Shown here piece after piece: positions 25,886-34,922 of a stretch of DNA of 64,000 nucleotides. This stretch comes from JBKPNJ01 sp963695705 (GTDB lineage: Bacteria > Actinomycetota > Actinomycetes > Propionibacteriales > Nocardioidaceae), in the NCBI GenBank assembly GCA_963695705.1, contig CAVOHB010000009.1, forward strand, positions 1,364,001 through 1,428,000, read 5' to 3'. The stretch's first letter is position 1. The number at the start of each line of letters is the position of its first letter. The notes beneath the pieces were generated by a model, which saw nothing but the letters and a program-made list of their open reading frames with translations, was not told the DNA's origin and did no database searches. A program made the translations under genes and the position numbers.

Positions 25886-27910
25886 TCATTGCCGGGTCTG
25901 CCACGTCTCGTTCCAGGCGGGGTTCGCAGCTCGCGCGACGCGCAGCAGGTAGTCGTCGCGGTTGAGCGGGTCGTAGTCGGTCCGCGGCCGGGTCGGGCTC
26001 GTGCCGCTGGCCGGTTCGTAGCGGTCGAAAGCGCAATCGACCACACCTTCTCCGCGTGTCAGGGTCGGCAGCTGGTGACGCAGCTCCCGCACGCGGGCCG
26101 CCGGGATGTCGCCATCCAGCGTCGACGATGCCCCCTCCATCACACGAGTCCGCGGGACGGCATGCAGCCGCCCCAGCGCCGGCAGCAGCGATCCGAGCGT
26201 GTCGACGGGCGCGTCCAGGCGGAAATGGTGGATCGGCTCGCAGACGACGGTTCCAGCCCGCCGCAGGGCGCTCATCAGGACAAGGGGCGTCAGGTTGCGG
26301 AAGTCCTCCCCAGTGCTCGACAGGCTCTTGTTGAAGCGCTGGTGGCCGAGACCGTGCTTGCCCAGATAGCCGGAGTGCGTGATCGCGACCGTGCAATCGG
26401 TCACCTCCCAGCCGTAGATGCCTTGCCGCAGGGTCCTCCTCACGGTGTCCTCGACGGCCCGGAAGAACGCGAGCGGCATCGACCCCAGCTCTGCCTCGAG
26501 CTGCAGCGACACTCCCGATCCGACAGCCGCCGGCTCGATGCGAAGACCCACGGTGGCGAGAAACGGGTTGGCCTCCTCGCCCAGCCGCTCGACCGATGCA
26601 CCCGTGCCGATCGGCCGTTCGATGCAGATGGTCGTCGTCTCGCGAAAGCTGACGTCGAGGCCGAAGTCGGAAGCAAGCGTTGCCTCGATGACCTGCTTCT
26701 GAACCTCGCCGTAGAGCGAGACGGAGATCTCCCTGCGGGTGTCGTCCTGCCGGACGCTGATCAGCGGGTCTTGCTCGGCGAGCTGGGCGAGGGCGACTCG
26801 GAGCGCGCCCCTGTCGTCCGCACTGCGCGGGATGACGACGGTCTCCAATGTCGGCGGGGGGAACTGGGGCTGCTCCGCCACATGCCCGTGCGGCGCGCCA
26901 ACCGTGTCGCCGACCTGGATATCGGCCAGACCCCACAGCTTCCCGAGTCCTCCGGCGGACACGGATCCACGCCGAGCACTCGATCCGTCGGCGAAGACGT
27001 GGATCCCGGTGACCTTCTGTTCGCAGTTCCGGCCGAAGCGCACCCGGTCCCGGGTACGTACGGTGCCGGCGAACATGCGGACATAGGCGATCTTCTCTCC
27101 CGACGCGCCTCGTTCGATCTTGAAGACGCGACCGGAGGCGGGACCGTCGAGATCCCGCCCGGCCCGGGGCAGCAGCTCGGCGATGCCGCTCATCAGCGAA
27201 TCCACGCCGGCTCCGGTCCGCGCCGATCCGAAGTACACCGGATGGACCAGCGCGCGTCTCGACTGCTCCCCCAACTCCTCGCGAAGCCGCCGGTACGACA
27301 ACCCCGGCTCGTCGTCGACGTACGCGGCCAGGATCGAGTCGTTGCACTCTGCGAGCACTTCGGCGAGCCTCACTCTGTACGGGGCGTTGGAGCCGTCCCA
27401 GGTCGTGAAGGAGGCAGCGTCTGTTCCCAGCTCGTTCGCGCCGCCCATGGCAATGATGGCTGGCGTCAGCCGTTCCGAGATCTGCCGTAGCACAGCTGCG
27501 TCGCCGGCGCCGGCACGGTCGATCTTGTTGACGAACATCACAGTAGGCACCCGGAGTCGCTGCAAAGCGCGCATCAGGATCCGGGTCTGTGGCTGAACGC
27601 CTTCGACGGCAGAGATCACCAGCACCGCCCCGTCGAGCACGCCCAGGGCGCGTTCCACCTCGGCGATGAAATCCGGATGGCCCGGCGTGTCGATCAGGTT
27701 GACGGTGACGTGGCCGATCGCGAACGAGACGACTCCGGACTTGATGGTGATACCGCGCTGTCGCTCCAGCGCGAGCGAGTCCGTCTGGCTCGAGCCGTCA
27801 TCGACGCTGCCGACCTCGTCGATGACACCGGCGGCGAACAGCAGCCGCTCGGTCAGGCTGGTCTTACCGGCGTCTACATGCGCAAGAATTCCCAGGTTCA
27901 GTGTTTGCAC
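25886..27910 (-). CDS. Tetracycline-resistance-type ribosomal protection GTPase (Tet/OtrA family)
   Basis: EF-G-like GTPase of 674 residues. G motifs: AHVDAGKTSLTERLL (G1, 10-18 core), RGITIKSGVVSF (G2), DTPGH at 74-78 (G3), NKID at 128-131 (G4). EF-G-like domains II-V follow, including FRETTTICIERPIGTGASVE and VEVTDCTVAITHSGYLG-like residues. The length is that of OtrA and Tet(M) proteins. They release tetracycline from the ribosome; actinobacterial members may be self-protection or housekeeping versions. The start is GTG 27910, because the upstream in-frame codon is a TGA. A leader ORF overlaps the start (27864-27971), suggesting translational control. Confidence 0.88.
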   Translation of the reverse strand: MQTLNLGILAHVDAGKTSLTERLLFAAGVIDEVGSVDDGSSQTDSLALERQRGITIKSGVVSFAIGHVTVNLIDTPGHPDFIAEVERALGVLDGAVLVISAVEGVQPQTRILMRALQRLRVPTVMFVNKIDRAGAGDAAVLRQISERLTPAIIAMGGANELGTDAASFTTWDGSNAPYRVRLAEVLAECNDSILAAYVDDEPGLSYRRLREELGEQSRRALVHPVYFGSARTGAGVDSLMSGIAELLPRAGRDLDGPASGRVFKIERGASGEKIAYVRMFAGTVRTRDRVRFGRNCEQKVTGIHVFADGSSARRGSVSAGGLGKLWGLADIQVGDTVGAPHGHVAEQPQFPPPTLETVVIPRSADDRGALRVALAQLAEQDPLISVRQDDTRREISVSLYGEVQKQVIEATLASDFGLDVSFRETTTICIERPIGTGASVERLGEEANPFLATVGLRIEPAAVGSGVSLQLEAELGSMPLAFFRAVEDTVRRTLRQGIYGWEVTDCTVAITHSGYLGKHGLGHQRFNKSLSSTGEDFRNLTPLVLMSALRRAGTVVCEPIHHFRLDAPVDTLGSLLPALGRLHAVPRTRVMEGASSTLDGDIPAARVRELRHQLPTLTRGEGVVDCAFDRYEPASGTSPTRPRTDYDPLNRDDYLLRVARAANPAWNETWQTRQ

Positions 27911-27971
27911 AAAGCGTCATGTCCCTTGAACAGGCGGAAGTTGCCTCAGTGAACATGGGCGCTGTCCCCAT
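27864..27971 (-). CDS. 35-codon leader ORF overlapping the start of the Tet/OtrA-like gene
   Basis: ATG 27971 lies behind a strong AAGGAG (spacing about 7). It encodes MGTAPMFTEATSACSRDMTL followed by CANTEPGNSCACRRR and stops at 27864. The ribosome would cross the GTG 27910 of the GTPase gene in another frame and stop 44 bp inside it. The leader has a far better ribosome-binding site than the main gene, so its translation, and stalling of it by a drug, could control access to the GTG. No function for the peptide itself is claimed. Confidence 0.5.
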   Translation of the reverse strand: MGTAPMFTEATSACSRDMTLCANTEPGNSCACRRR

Positions 27972-28130
27972 CGGGGTTCTCCTTGTTAGGTCGTCGTGCG
28001 GCGATACACGAGTGCGGTAGACGTTTGGAGTAGAGCAGCCACCACCGGGCCCCGGCAACCGATTTTCGCGTGCCATGCTCGGCGGAGGGTGGGATCCTCG
28101 AGCCGGCTGCGGCCTCTCGTCGGCCAGGCG

Positions 28131-28541
28131 CTAGTCGTCCGTGTACAGGCAGAACGGATGGCCGGCGGGATCGAGGTGTACCCGAACGTGCTGCTGAGGT
28201 TGGTGCTCGGCCAGCTTCGACCCCAGGGCGACAGCGTGGGCGCTTGCCGCCTCGAGGTCATCAACCTCGAAGTCCAGGTGCATCATCATCTGCTGAGACC
28301 CTCCCACCGGCGGCCAGACCGGCGGCACGTACTCAGCTGACGTCTGGAAGCCCAGATAGACCACACCGTCGGGTGGCACGACGACCGCCGAGTTGTCCTC
28401 CGACTCTTCGATCGACCACCCGAGCAGATCCGCATAGAAATGAGCTAGCTCGCGCCCGTCGGGCGCGTCCAGGTAAACACCCCAGTAGTCGTGTCGGTCC
28501 GACTTCGGCGTTGAACCATCGTCCTGTGTACGTCCGCGCAT
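28131..28541 (-). CDS. VOC-family protein of the DPAGHPFCL paralogue set
   Basis: Protein of 136 residues from ATG 28541 (MRGRTQDDGSTPKSDRHDYW); GTG 28559 is an alternative start. It has FYADLLGWSIEESEDNSAVV, YVPPVWPPVGGSQQMMMHLD and HVRVHLDPAGHPFCLYTDD. Very similar in layout to the genes at 15859 and 41515. Single gene, divergent from the DUF1348 gene at 28684. Substrate unknown. Confidence 0.82.
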   Translation of the reverse strand: MRGRTQDDGSTPKSDRHDYWGVYLDAPDGRELAHFYADLLGWSIEESEDNSAVVVPPDGVVYLGFQTSAEYVPPVWPPVGGSQQMMMHLDFEVDDLEAASAHAVALGSKLAEHQPQQHVRVHLDPAGHPFCLYTDD

Positions 28542-28683
28542 GCGGCGATCGTTGCGCACACCCGGGGATCTGTCACGGCCGTGCAGCTGCGCTGCCTGGC
28601 GCCCGCGCGCATCGACGACCTGGGTGGGTACGGTCGGAACGTGCCCGCGACCTACCCGGCGTATGCCCGAAGGAGCGAATCTG

Positions 28684-29154
28684 ATGGAAACTCGACCTCC
28701 GGTCCCACCGTTCGACAGGGAGGACGCCATCAAGAAGGTGCGCGCGGCCGAGGACGGATGGAACACCCGCGATCCGCAGCGGGTGGCGCTCGCCTACACC
28801 GAGGACAGCCGGTGGCGCAACCGGTCCGAGTTCTTCGAGGGCCGCGCAGCCATCGTGGAGTTCCTGACCAGGAAGTGGGCAAAGGAGCTCGACTACCGCT
28901 TGATCAAGGAAATGTGGACCTTCGGTTCCGACCGCATCGCCGTTCGGTTCGCCTATGAATGGCATGACGATGCAGGTTCCTGGTTCCGCTCGTACGGGAA
29001 CGAGAACTGGCTCTTCGACCAGAGCGGCCTCATGTCCAGGCGGCATGCGAGCATCAACGATGTCCCGATCGACGAGGCCGCGAGGAGGTTCCGCTGGGAC
29101 ATCCGCGGCCCACGTCCGGCGGGTCATCCCGGACTCAGCGACCTGGATCTCTGA
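28684..29154 (+). CDS. DUF1348/SnoaL-like (NTF2-fold) protein
   Basis: Protein of 156 residues, ATG 28684 with AAGGAG upstream. The sequence AEDGWNTRDPQRVALAYTED, SRWRNRSEFFEGRAAIVEFL, TRKWAKELDYRLIKEMWTFG and VRFAYEWHDDAGSWFRSYGN ENWLF is the typical DUF1348 pattern in the NTF2-like superfamily. Members have no assigned reaction. It is followed by the SRPBCC gene 61 bp later on the same strand, a possible operon. Confidence 0.85.
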   Translation: METRPPVPPFDREDAIKKVRAAEDGWNTRDPQRVALAYTEDSRWRNRSEFFEGRAAIVEFLTRKWAKELDYRLIKEMWTFGSDRIAVRFAYEWHDDAGSWFRSYGNENWLFDQSGLMSRRHASINDVPIDEAARRFRWDIRGPRPAGHPGLSDLDL

Positions 29155-29215
29155 CGGGGCGCAACACGACCGGTCCGGCTATCCAGTACCGCCGCGCGGG
29201 TGTCAGAGTCGGCTC

Positions 29216-29668
29216 GTGAAGAAACAAGACGGCGGGCTGGCCTTGAACCTGACCTGCACACTCAATGCGCCGCTCGTGCGTACCTATCGAATGCTCACGG
29301 ACCCGGCCGAGTTGGCGACCTGGTGGGGGCCCAGCGGCTTCACCATGCCCCAGGCGGAGGTCGATCTGAGAGTCGGCGGTGCGTATCGCTTCTCCATGCA
29401 GCCGCCGGACGGCCAGCTGTTCCACCTCTCCGGCGAGTTCGTCGAGGTCGACCCCCCGAGCCGCCTCGTCTACACGTTCCGATGGGACGAACCCACTCCG
29501 GACGACCGGGAGACGGTGGTCACACTGACTCTCGACGACGTGGCTGGCTCGACGGTCGTCGCCCTGTCGCAGGGCTCGTTCACGACCGAGGAGCGCCTGG
29601 CGCTGCACCGCGGCGGCTGGACAGACAGCTTCGAGCGCCTCCGCGACGCGATCGAGTCTTCCTCCTAG
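29216..29668 (+). CDS. SRPBCC/AHSA1-domain protein
   Basis: Protein of 150 residues from GTG 29216 (VKKQDGGLALNLTCTLNAPL). The core is VRTYRMLTDPAELATWWGPS, VDLRVGGAYRFSMQPPDG, FVEVDPPSRLVYTFRWDEP and LHRGGWTDSFERLRDAI, the AHSA1-like START-fold family that binds hydrophobic ligands. In many genomes such genes are paired with an ArsR regulator; here no regulator is adjacent. Function unknown. Confidence 0.85.
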   Translation: MKKQDGGLALNLTCTLNAPLVRTYRMLTDPAELATWWGPSGFTMPQAEVDLRVGGAYRFSMQPPDGQLFHLSGEFVEVDPPSRLVYTFRWDEPTPDDRETVVTLTLDDVAGSTVVALSQGSFTTEERLALHRGGWTDSFERLRDAIESSS

Positions 29669-29714
29669 GCCGTGCTGTACACGCACGTTGCCGAGATCGA
29701 GCCGAAGGGGCCGA

Positions 29715-30914
29715 GTGCTGACCACGCTGGCAATCGAGAACTACCGGTCGTTGCGCGACGTCGTGGTACCGCTTGGTCGACTGACCGCAGTGACCGGTCC
29801 GAACGGCAGCGGCAAGTCGAGCCTGTACCGCGCGCTGTGGCTGCTGGCGGAGTCATCCCGCAACGGCACGGTGGCTGCCCTGGCACGTGAGGGTGGGCTG
29901 CCGTCCACGCTGTGGGCGGGCCCGGAGACCGTGGGCAGGGCGGTGCGTGCCGGCGAGCACCCGGTGCAGGGGACGCGACGCCGCGGGCCGGTCAGCCTGC
30001 GGCTCGGCTTCGCCTCCGACGACTACGGCTACTGTCTCGACCTGGGGCTTCCCATTGCCGGTCCGGCACCGGAGGGCCGAGGGTCCTCCGCGTTCGACCT
30101 CGATCCGGAGATCAAACGAGAGTGCACCTGGGGCGGCCCGGTCGCACGCCCCGCGGCGCTGCTCACCGATCGCCGCGGCGGGGTCGTGCGGGTCCGGGAC
30201 GACAACGACGAGTGGCAGCTGTCGGCGCAACGGCTGCACCCGTTCGACAGCATGCTCAGCGAGCTCAGTGACCCAGAGCGGGCACCGGAGGTGCTGGCCC
30301 TGCGTGAACGCATCCGGAGCTGGCGCTTCTACGACCACTTCCGCACGGACTCCGGTGCACCGGCGCGTACGGTCCAGATCGGCACGCGGACCCCCGTCCT
30401 CGGCCATGACGGGGCCGACTTCGCGGCCGCCTGGCAGACGATCGTGGAGATCGGCGACGTCGAGACGCAGCAGGAGGTGCTCGAGCTCGCGTTTCCCGGC
30501 AGCTCGGTCGAGGTCATCACCCACGACGGGCTCTTCTCGCTGCTCCTCCGGCAGCCGGGAATGCTGCGACCGCTCAGCGTGGCAGAGCTCTCCGACGGCA
30601 CCCTGCGATTCCTGCTGTTGCTGACCGGGCTGCTCTCCCCCCGTCCACCGGAACTGATGGTGGTCAACGAGCCGGAGTCCAGCCTGCACCCCGACCTGCT
30701 ACCCGCGATGGCACGGCTGATCGTCCGCACGGCCGGCCGGACGCAGATCGTCGTCGTCTCCCACTCCGCTCCGCTGCTCGGTGCGCTCATGACCGCTGCT
30801 CCGGAAGCGGGATCGACAGTGACAACCATCGAGCTCACCAAGGAGCTCGGCCAGACCACGATCGTCGGGCAGGAGCGCTTCGACCGGCCACCATGGACCT
30901 GGCCGACCCGATGA
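29715..30914 (+). CDS. AAA ATPase of the RecF/OLD-like SMC superfamily
   Basis: Protein of 399 residues from GTG 29715 (VLTTLAIENYRSLRDVVVPL). Walker A is AVTGPNGSGKSSLYRALWLL. The ABC-type signature region is SVAELSDGTLRFLLLLTGLL, Walker B with catalytic Glu is PELMVVNEPESSLHPDLLPA, and the H-loop is VVVSHSAPLL. This is the compact COG4637-like ATPase without a fused TOPRIM nuclease. Roles in DNA repair or defence are known for relatives, but no partner nuclease or effector is next to it, so function remains open. The gene starts 46 bp after the SRPBCC gene. Confidence 0.8.
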   Translation: MLTTLAIENYRSLRDVVVPLGRLTAVTGPNGSGKSSLYRALWLLAESSRNGTVAALAREGGLPSTLWAGPETVGRAVRAGEHPVQGTRRRGPVSLRLGFASDDYGYCLDLGLPIAGPAPEGRGSSAFDLDPEIKRECTWGGPVARPAALLTDRRGGVVRVRDDNDEWQLSAQRLHPFDSMLSELSDPERAPEVLALRERIRSWRFYDHFRTDSGAPARTVQIGTRTPVLGHDGADFAAAWQTIVEIGDVETQQEVLELAFPGSSVEVITHDGLFSLLLRQPGMLRPLSVAELSDGTLRFLLLLTGLLSPRPPELMVVNEPESSLHPDLLPAMARLIVRTAGRTQIVVVSHSAPLLGALMTAAPEAGSTVTTIELTKELGQTTIVGQERFDRPPWTWPTR

Positions 30915-31014
30915 GCGCACCGCGAGAGGACAGCTACGCACCGTATGCCGCAGCGGGAGCGGCCCGAGCCCCCGCCTTTGGGCGCAGACGGCTCGCTGGC
31001 ATTAGAAAGGACGC

Positions 31015-31527
31015 GTGTCCGAGGCCCAGGCAGTGCTCGTGACCGGCGTCTACGGCGCCGGGAAGAGCTCAGTCGTGGCTGACATCGGCGCGCTTCTCGG
31101 GCTCCGCGGCGAGTACTACGGGCTGCTCGACATCGACTGGCTGGGTTGGTTCGACGCCGGCGGCGACAGGGCGGCGCGGCATCGGGTGGTGCTGTCGAAC
31201 GTGACGACGCTCTGTCATGCGTACCTGGACGAGGGTGTGCGACGGCTGGCGCTGGCCTGGTCGATTCGGGATCGTGCACAACTGGATGCGGTCCGCGTCG
31301 CGGTGCCGGCGCCGATCCGAGTGGTGCGGCTCGACGTCGGCGCAGCGCTCGTGAACCAACGACTGTCGTCCGACCCGACCGAGGAACGCCGGGTGGACGA
31401 TCTGCGCGTCGCCCAGGAATGGTTGGCCGCAGGGATCGGCGTGGGTCTGGAGGATCTGCTCCTGCCCGGCGACCAGCCGATCCGACGGACGAGCGAAGCG
31501 ATCTGCTCCTGGCTCGGATGGCTCTGA
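31015..31527 (+). CDS. P-loop nucleotide kinase-like protein
   Basis: Protein of 170 residues from GTG 31015 behind AAAGGA. Walker A is VTGVYGAGKSSVVADIGALL. LLDIDWLGWFDAG gives a possible acidic catalytic/substrate segment and IRVVRLDVGAALVNQRLSSD contains the lid-like arginines. It resembles small AAA/gluconate-kinase-type proteins of unknown substrate. It lies 100 bp after the ATPase gene and may be co-transcribed with it. Confidence 0.7.
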   Translation: MSEAQAVLVTGVYGAGKSSVVADIGALLGLRGEYYGLLDIDWLGWFDAGGDRAARHRVVLSNVTTLCHAYLDEGVRRLALAWSIRDRAQLDAVRVAVPAPIRVVRLDVGAALVNQRLSSDPTEERRVDDLRVAQEWLAAGIGVGLEDLLLPGDQPIRRTSEAICSWLGWL

Positions 31528-31578
31528 TCGAACCACCGGTGGCACACCGCTCCCGTAGACGTTCCGGGGCGGCCGGTG

Positions 31579-32250
31579 CTACTGCGGGTTCGGAGTATGC
31601 CGTTCGAGCCATGGATCGACGACGGCCAGCCAGTCCGTCGGACGGAGCACGTGCGGATAGTGGCCACCGTGGTCCAGCACCTGTATCTCCCAGGCCGGGT
31701 GACGGGCAACGGCGGCTAGGGCGAAGTCGAGTGGTACGTAGTGGTCGTCAGCGGCGTGCAGCACGAGCACATCCGGCGTTATCGCCTGAGTCATCACTCG
31801 GAACGCCGGCGCACGCGTGGCCGTCCGGACCAGGAATCCGACTCCCCGAACGGCGCCCCGGCCGGATCCGGTGGGACGATCCGCTCCCCGGAGGTCCCGA
31901 ACGAAGGCGAGTCGATGCCGGGCATAGTCGCCGACCGTGGCCGCCAACGATCGGCCGTTCAGGGCTGGTGGGAAGAACGAGCTCGACAGCACGACTCCTC
32001 GGATACCCGTGCCCGAGACCGCCGCCAGCCGCATCGCAATCACGGCCCCTAGCGAGTGCCCCACCAGGATTGCCCCCGCAGGTGTGGCGGCGGCGGCGAT
32101 CCGCTCGGCGCGGTCAACGTCTCGCGGAAGTTCTGGACTGACGACCTGTCCTCTGCGCTCGAGTGCCGGTCGAACACCATCCCAGTCCGCGGACGACCTG
32201 CCCAGGCCATGAAGACAGACGACCACCTGGGTAGCTATCCGGCAGAGCAT
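31579..32250 (-). CDS. Alpha/beta hydrolase
   Basis: Protein of 223 residues. Nucleophile elbow GHSLGAV (ILVGHSLGAVIAMRL), HGLGRSSADW with the oxyanion His-Gly, Asp in LHAADDHYVPL and catalytic His in LDHGGHYPHVLRP. A complete Ser-Asp-His triad is therefore present. Substrate unknown. Convergent with the P-loop gene. Confidence 0.85.
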   Translation of the reverse strand: MLCRIATQVVVCLHGLGRSSADWDGVRPALERRGQVVSPELPRDVDRAERIAAAATPAGAILVGHSLGAVIAMRLAAVSGTGIRGVVLSSSFFPPALNGRSLAATVGDYARHRLAFVRDLRGADRPTGSGRGAVRGVGFLVRTATRAPAFRVMTQAITPDVLVLHAADDHYVPLDFALAAVARHPAWEIQVLDHGGHYPHVLRPTDWLAVVDPWLERHTPNPQ

Positions 32251-32312
32251 ACCCGCGCGCGCACCTGCCGGAGTTCGCGATGAGCCCTGGCGTCATGCCG
32301 GGCTGCCGTCGC

Positions 32313-33122
32313 TCAGCGAAGGACGATGACGTTTCCGCTGATGAGTCCAGCGGCTTCGGAGGCGAGGAACGCGATGACCTCGGCCACCTGAGTCGGCGTG
32401 GCCACGCGGACATGTGTCGGGCTGGCGGCGAGGCCGCGCCGGACCTCGTCGGTGACCCAGCCGGTATCGGTCACGGGTGGATGCACCATGTTCGCGGTGA
32501 TGCCGAGTTGCGCGAGCTCTGATGCGGCAGACATCGTGTAGTTGGTCTGGGCCGCCTTCGCCGCGCCGTAGGACACCTCCTCTGGAAAGCCGAGCTCCCC
32601 ACCAGACGTGAGTCCGATGATCCTTCCCCAGCTCGCCGCCCGCTCGCTGTGGCGTCGCGCGAGTTCGCCGATCAGCAGGGCTGGTGCCCGCGAGTCGACG
32701 GCGAACTGTTGCTCCCACGACCCCGCGCTGACCGGCCGCAGTGCGCGACCGAAGCGATCCCGATCCCGCGGTGCGAAACTGTCCTGAACCCATCCGGTGG
32801 CGTTGTTGACGAGGATGTTGACCGCTCCGAGCTGCTCCTCGGCGGTGTCGAACAGTCGGCCCGGCGTGCCCGGGTCGCTCAGGTCGGCCTCCACCGCGAG
32901 CGCTGCGCCGCCGGCGGCGACGATCTCGTCCACGACATGGTCGGCGTCCTGGTTCCGGTACTGCCGGTAGGCGCCAGGTGTGGCGGAATCGACCGGATCA
33001 TCCAGGCGCAGATACGTACACACGACCCCTACGCCTTGCCTCGCCAGAGCAGTAGCGGTCGCAGCACCGATCCCGTGGTTGGCCCCGGTGACGATCGCGA
33101 CCCGCTCGCCGTTGTGAGTCAT
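32313..33122 (-). CDS. Short-chain dehydrogenase/reductase
   Basis: Protein of 269 residues from ATG 33122 (MTHNGERVAIVTGANHGIGA). NAD(P) motif TGANHGIG, LVNNATG in place of NNAG, catalytic Ser in LTSGGELGFPEE and YGAAK as the YxxxK site. Classical SDR of the 3-oxoacyl-ACP-reductase kind. Longer starts at 33161 and 33137 are possible. Substrate unknown. Confidence 0.85.
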   Translation of the reverse strand: MTHNGERVAIVTGANHGIGAATATALARQGVGVVCTYLRLDDPVDSATPGAYRQYRNQDADHVVDEIVAAGGAALAVEADLSDPGTPGRLFDTAEEQLGAVNILVNNATGWVQDSFAPRDRDRFGRALRPVSAGSWEQQFAVDSRAPALLIGELARRHSERAASWGRIIGLTSGGELGFPEEVSYGAAKAAQTNYTMSAASELAQLGITANMVHPPVTDTGWVTDEVRRGLAASPTHVRVATPTQVAEVIAFLASEAAGLISGNVIVLR

Positions 33123-33258
33123 GAGACAGAATTTCATCATCAACACGACGGACGGCATCATGCGGTCGCAGCCGAGCCGACCACGGGGAACCGATGAGTT
33201 TGGCGGTCACTCCAGGTCGAGACCTCAAAGAGGGTTCCTGACGTGAGCGGAGTGGCGC

Positions 33259-33844
33259 ATGCGGATGCTACGTGTGATCGAGTTCCTGTCCCTTGACGGT
33301 GTGATGCAGGCACCTGGGGATCCCGACGAGGACCGGGAGGGCGGATTCCAGCACGGCGGCTGGCAACGGCCGTACTCAGACGAGGTTCTCGGCAGGGCAG
33401 CCGGGGAGGGCATGGCATCGACGGATGCCTACCTCTTCGGGCGGAAGACCTACGAGAAGATGGCCGCCCACTGGCCCACCGCGCCAGCCGAGGATCCGGT
33501 CGCCCAGCACCTGAATGCGACGGTCAAGTATGTCGCCTCGAGGACTCTCGAGTCGGTCGACTGGGAGAACTCGACGCTGATCAAAGGAGAACGTCGTCGG
33601 CGAGGTGACCAAGCTCAAGCAACAACCGGGCCACAACATCGCTGTGCTGGGCAGCGGAGAACTGGTCCATACGCTGATCGAGAACGATCTTGTCGACGAG
33701 TACTTCGTGATGGTGTCCCCCATTGTGCTCGGCGGCGGCAAGCGGTTGTTCCGCGAGAGCAACCGGGCGTTCGAACTGAGCCTGGTCGATAGCCGGCCCA
33801 CCACCACAGGAAGCATCATCGCCACCTACCGGCCTGTTCGCTGA
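33259..33844 (+). CDS. Dihydrofolate-reductase-like RibD C-terminal domain protein (one frameshift)
   Basis: The first part reads MRMLRVIEFLSLDGVMQAPG ... EGMASTDAYLFGRKTYEKMA ... ATVKYVASRTLESVDWENST. At 33583-33590 ATCAAAGGAG stands for the expected ATCAAGGAG, and after removal of one A the frame continues ENVVGEVTKLKQQPGHNIAV, LGSGELVHTLIENDLVDEYF and MVSPIVLGGGKRLF to the stop at 33844. The total of about 194 residues is the normal length for this YwjB/YyaP-like reductase family. The indel looks like a sequence error in a homopolymer. Confidence 0.85.
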
Positions 33845-33866
33845 GGCAGGCGAGACATCGCCGGGT

Positions 33867-34922
33867 TCAGCATTGGCCTGGATTGACCCCTGGAATGACC
33901 ATGGTGATCCCGGTGCTCGGCTGCTGGTCGACGCCGGCAAGTGCTTCGGGTGCCTGAGCCAGGGTGATACGGCGGCTGACCAGGCGCTGCGGAGCGAGAG
34001 TGCCGTCCAGGATCTCGCTCAGCATGTCCGGGTACGCGTGAGCAGGCATCCCGTGACTGCCGAAGAGCTCGAGCTCGGCCGCGATCACGTACCCCATGGG
34101 CACCGGTGGCATGGCGTCGTCGGCCAACATCAGCCCGACCTGAACATGGCGTCCACGTGTGCGCAGGCTGCGGATGGAGTTCTGACAGGTGGCAACGCTG
34201 CCCAGCGCGTCGAGAGACACCCGGGCACCTCCACCGGTGAGCTCGCGCACCGCGGGGACGACGTCGACGTGAGTGGCATCCAGGGTGGTGACGGCGCCGA
34301 TGGCGCGAGCCAGCTCGAGCGCTGCCGGTGAGACATCGACGGCTACGACCTGCGCGCCACGCGCGACGGCGATCATCACCGCGGACAGGCCGACGCCCCC
34401 ACAGCCGTGCACGACGACCCAGTCGCCCTCCGCTACCCGTCCGTGATGGACAACAGCCCGATAGGCGGTGCTGAATCGGCAGCCGAGGCTCGCCGCGGTC
34501 TCGAGGTCCATGGCCTCCGGCACACGGACCAGATTGACGTCCGCGCGGTCGATCGCGACACGCTCGGCGAAGGATCCCCACTCCGTGAAACCGGGTTGGG
34601 CCTGGAACTCGCACACCTGCTGCTCGCCGCGGCGGCAGCTTGCACAGCTCCCGCAGGCACAGACGAATGGCACGGTGACACGGTCGCCGTTTCGCCAGTG
34701 CCGAACCTCAGCGCCGACCTCTGCGATAACCCCGGCGAACTCATGCCCGGGTACGTGCGGGACCGACACATCGGGATCGTGGCCCATCCAGGCGTGCCAA
34801 TCGCTGCGGCACAGCCCGCTGGCGGCGACGTCGATGACAACACCGCCGGGCGGACACCGGGGGTCGTCAACGGTGACGAGTTCCGGCAAGGTCTGGAAGG
34901 CGCCGTAGCGCACCGCACGCAT
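33867..34922 (-). CDS. Zinc-dependent alcohol dehydrogenase (MDR superfamily)
   Basis: Protein of 351 residues from ATG 34922 (MRAVRYGAFQTLPELVTVDD). Catalytic zinc residues are CRSDWHAWMGHDP and GHEFAGVIAEVG. The structural zinc loop is CACGSCASCRRGEQQVC with four Cys. The NAD(P) site is VVHGCGGVGLSAVMIAVARG. The substrate alcohol cannot be told. Its 5' end overlaps the 3' end of the truncated VOC gene by 56 bp. Confidence 0.88.
   Translation of the reverse strand: MRAVRYGAFQTLPELVTVDDPRCPPGGVVIDVAASGLCRSDWHAWMGHDPDVSVPHVPGHEFAGVIAEVGAEVRHWRNGDRVTVPFVCACGSCASCRRGEQQVCEFQAQPGFTEWGSFAERVAIDRADVNLVRVPEAMDLETAASLGCRFSTAYRAVVHHGRVAEGDWVVVHGCGGVGLSAVMIAVARGAQVVAVDVSPAALELARAIGAVTTLDATHVDVVPAVRELTGGGARVSLDALGSVATCQNSIRSLRTRGRHVQVGLMLADDAMPPVPMGYVIAAELELFGSHGMPAHAYPDMLSEILDGTLAPQRLVSRRITLAQAPEALAGVDQQPSTGITMVIPGVNPGQC

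Noticed and set aside
24716..27910. Flavin monooxygenase next to a Tet/OtrA-like gene as a tetracycline inactivation plus protection pair
   Set aside because: The monooxygenase has class B FMO motifs and not the Tet(X) type, and the genes are convergent, not co-transcribed.
29715..31527. Possible two-gene defence system (OLD/RecF-like ATPase plus P-loop protein)
   Set aside because: No nuclease, helicase, reverse transcriptase or other effector is adjacent and the second protein looks like an ordinary small kinase. Position alone is not enough.
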